From Aspidapion aeneum (lineage: Eukaryota; Arthropoda; Insecta; Coleoptera; Brentidae), in NCBI GenBank assembly GCA_963576565.1, contig OY755038.1:61480366-61544365 (forward strand): 64,000 bases of DNA, given 5' to 3'. Within the stretch, counting starts at the first letter, position 1, and every line of letters begins with the position of its first letter. A program made the translations under genes and the position numbers. Shown one piece after another: positions 61,398 through 64,000 of this stretch. The notes beneath the pieces were generated by a model. It was not told the DNA's origin, searched no databases, and worked only from the letters and a program-made list of their open reading frames with translations.

Positions 61398-63125
61398 CCC
61401 AAGTAACATTATTACCACTCAAGGTTTTATTAATTTGGTTCCAAGGTTATTTAGAGGGTGCTGTTATGGCTTTTAGGATCAATTTGGCTACAAAAAGGTA
61501 ATTTATATTGCCAATTACCTAAAGAGGTGTTATACAACCAAAAAGTGTTCTTCTGTTCCTTTTAGATACTTTTGGTTTTATTGATTTCTGATTTATAAAG
61601 ATGGTCTTATAAAACCCTTTTACCTAAAGTTTTTAAAAAGAAATAAATAAAACAAAAGTCTTTTATGATAGAGCAAAAAGGTTACCTTATATCCTATTGT
61701 TTTTGTATTTACCAGTAGTTTAATAGTAAATATGATTATATAGGCGGCCATATAGAACCTAGTTTCCTTAAGGTTTTTAAGAGTAGTAAATATAAACTTT
61801 AAACTTTTGGTTTTTGCCATTACTTTTAGGCATTTTAAACAGGTTTTATTGGAAGGCTTAAAGGTAAACTTAATTCTTTTGTATTTTTGGTTACCCATAG
61901 CTGCATATTAAATATTATTTAAATAGGCGGTCATATAAAACTTTGTTTCCTTAAGGGTTCTAACAGAAGTAAATAACTACTTTTTTTAGTTTTTACTAGT
62001 ACTAGTACAGATTGGTACCTACTTATTGCAAGATTGATTATTTATTATCCTCCTAGATAAGGCCTGTTTAAACGGCCAATATAAGAGGTTTCCCTCCAAC
62101 CTGCAGGCACAACGGATATTATTGCACTGGCCCTTCTGATTGTGTGCAAATTGCACGATAAAAAACATTTAAATTTAACGCAACAGTTTAAAAAACAAAT
62201 ACAAAAAATTTAAGTGAGGTTATGTTCACTCACCTTCTCTTTTTTATTGGTTTCATAAGCGCACTCAAAAATCCTTGTTGCGACAGAGTAACAAATAAAA
62301 CCAAGTGACCACTATAAAACGATAATGGCGTATATAGAATTATTTTAAAAATATTGTAAACAGAAAATATTTATCTAGTCGTTTAGCAGTGTTTTTTAAC
62401 AATAATTTTACTTTAATTTTGATTTATGTAAACCAAACAGACTTTTTTAATGGTGAATAGTGTAAATTATTTTTTTTTATTTTAAATATTTGTTATTTAG
62501 TTATCAAAAAACTATTAAAAAGCATTTGTGAGCTGGCGCGCTTGTTTTGAGAGCTTTTCAGATACGATTTTATCAGAAAAATAAGTCTGGCAGGCAATTT
62601 GATGATCCACAAAACGACAAACTCCTCATATATAGGTATATTTTTATGTGATACAATAATTTTGGGACTCTGACATTTCTGGCAATTTTATGACCTAAAT
62701 TTATTTATATAGCCATTGTGAATCTAAAATATCGCTAAAGCTTTAATAGGAAAAATTCTTTACTCTAAAGGTATTATGGTATTCAACAGAATTGCTAGGA
62801 TACCAAATTACCAAATCTAGTATTATAACAGGATAGAGGACGTTTCTGAGTTGCTTTTAGAACCTGGCATAATAGCTTTAGGCTCTAAAAGGTTCTATAC
62901 TGGTGGAACCGCTAGAGGGCGAAGCTAGCGTTTATTTCTTATGGTTTTATAATGAGTTTAATACATAGGTTGCCACCACCAATTGGGGAGTCCCATTTAG
63001 GAGGTCTAAGGGGTATATAAGCGTAATAGGAACGTGCTAGCGACCAAACATTGAAACTAATGGTTTTAAGGAAAGGCGCTGGCAACCTTTTAGCTTCTGC
63101 TATAAATAAAGAAATGTTACTTGGG
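61398..63125. mobile_element. TIR element with CCCAAGTAACAT ends (AAT flanks)
   Basis: A perfect 12-bp inverted repeat (CCCAAGTAACAT and ATGTTACTTGGG) is flanked on both sides by AAT. Beyond the 12 bp the arms are not clearly similar. A 3-bp target duplication occurs in PIF/Harbinger-like elements. No transposase was seen in the 1.7 kb. The boundary call rests on few bases. Confidence 0.4.
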
Positions 63126-63128
63126 AAT

Positions 63129-63454
63129 GTTTTCGCACCACTACAGATGATTTTGATGCTGCCTCAGTAAAAATCGTAAAGCAATCTGTCATTAAAATTT
63201 TTTTGAAAAAAATCGTCGGGGAAATGGGAGGTGTGCAAACTTTCACACTTTTGTTACACTTGCGTTGTAGCAACCCTTTGAAGCTATCTGTCAAGCGTAG
63301 GACAACAAGGAAAACAAACGTTGAAAGAGGATAATCGAACCTATATCACATAGAAAATTGTGTGGGAATTGACCGTTTCGTTTAGGAATAAATTTACTTT
63401 AAAAATGTCCAAAAAAATGTGGTGGCTCACTTAAATTTTTGAGCAGGTTATTTA
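63129..63454. other. no gene seen
   Basis: No recognisable feature. Confidence 0.35.
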
Positions 63455-63565
63455 CCTGTGTCAATCATCCCAACAGAAGCTTCAAGGATCAGATTAAACA
63501 GTAGTGAGGATAATGCATCACCTTGCTTTACTCCTAAAGTTACACAAAATGACGCTTAGAACTAT
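63455..63565 (-). pseudogene. LINE reverse transcriptase fragment
   Basis: The minus strand reads SFCVTLGVKQGDALSSLLFN followed by LILEASVGMIDTG. The G-V-x-Q-G-D-A-L-S-S-L-L-F-N block is a conserved motif of non-LTR reverse transcriptases. It matches the plus-strand fragment at 43822-43940 residue for residue in many places. Confidence 0.8.
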
Positions 63566-64000
63566 TCTGAAAATTAATATTTACAATTAATTAAATTTTA
63601 CAATTTACGGTGACAAAAGCCTGTGTAAAATCTACGTAATTACTATATATTTAAATTATTCCTATAGGCTTTTTCTAGAATTTGCCTGCGATAAATATCT
63701 GATCTGACGAAGATCTGCCGGAGCGGAATCCCCATTAGTTTTCTCCGATCGACAGCTCAGAATACTACAATAGTCTGTTGTATTAAGCTATGCCTCGGTG
63801 GTTTTGACAGTTTACCTTTTCACCTTTATTTAAATTGTTTTTTGTGTCCAGATTCATATTACTAAGTTATGTATAAGTCGCCATAAATTTTCACCGCCAT
63901 TTTTATTAGCTCAGCGGGTATGTTCCAGGTAATATTGAATTTTTTTTAACAACCTCTTCTAAACTCTCGTCCCTGTTCGTTGTCTTTGAAATTTTCCCTC
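63566..64000. other. no gene seen
   Basis: AT-rich sequence to the end of the window. Confidence 0.4.

Overview
The window reads as AT-rich nuclear DNA of an insect with a large, transposon-loaded genome. The evidence is an errantivirus-type LTR element with a tRNA-Ser-like primer site, P-element, hAT, Tc1 and mariner relics, and a spliced host gene with long TE-filled introns. A beetle or a hemipteran would fit; I cannot name the order. There are no bacterial genes, operons, rRNA genes or CRISPR arrays.

Host gene. The only cellular gene I can recognise runs on the minus strand from about 57.0 kb to 39.9 kb. Six exons with good splice sites and a continuous reading phase encode about 357 residues of the C-terminal part of an axonemal dynein heavy chain (outer-arm beta type, DNAH9/11/17 class). 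Its introns (0.56 to 6.6 kb) hold most of the mobile DNA in that interval. I did not find the next upstream exon or the last coding exon.

Mobile DNA. From left to right there are inverted arms of an old large element (0.5-1.5 and 7.6-8.4 kb), several short TIR elements, a foldback built from an inverted minisatellite (6.1-6.8 kb), and a P-like short element carrying a THAP exon (11.3-11.9 kb). A Russian-doll nest follows at 12.3-16.7 kb, in which a TIR element with a decayed arthropod multicopy gene contains two hAT elements and a Helentron-like repeat. An errantivirus with gag, pol and env, 5-bp target duplications and many breaks lies at 17.05-25.19 kb. A 3.3-kb palindrome (27.6-30.8 kb) holds three later insertions, one at its exact centre. 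Further right are tandem repeats, hAT elements, a second THAP-exon P-like element (39.1-39.8 kb), Tc1 and mariner relics (40.1-42.2 kb), LINE pieces (43.8-45.1, 60.4 and 63.5 kb), and a P/THAP9-type transposase relic (46.9-47.9 kb). The rest includes a foldback of about 262-bp tandem units (49.1-50.5 kb) and a hAT element with a second palindromic element inside it (53.9-56.6 kb).

How it fits together. The coding potential is one real gene plus dead transposon genes. Nearly every insertion can be dated relative to another by nesting, and several have exact target-site duplications (8 bp for hAT and P types, TA for Tc1-like, 5 bp for the LTR element), so the order of insertion can be read directly. 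All percentages and boundaries here were judged by eye.
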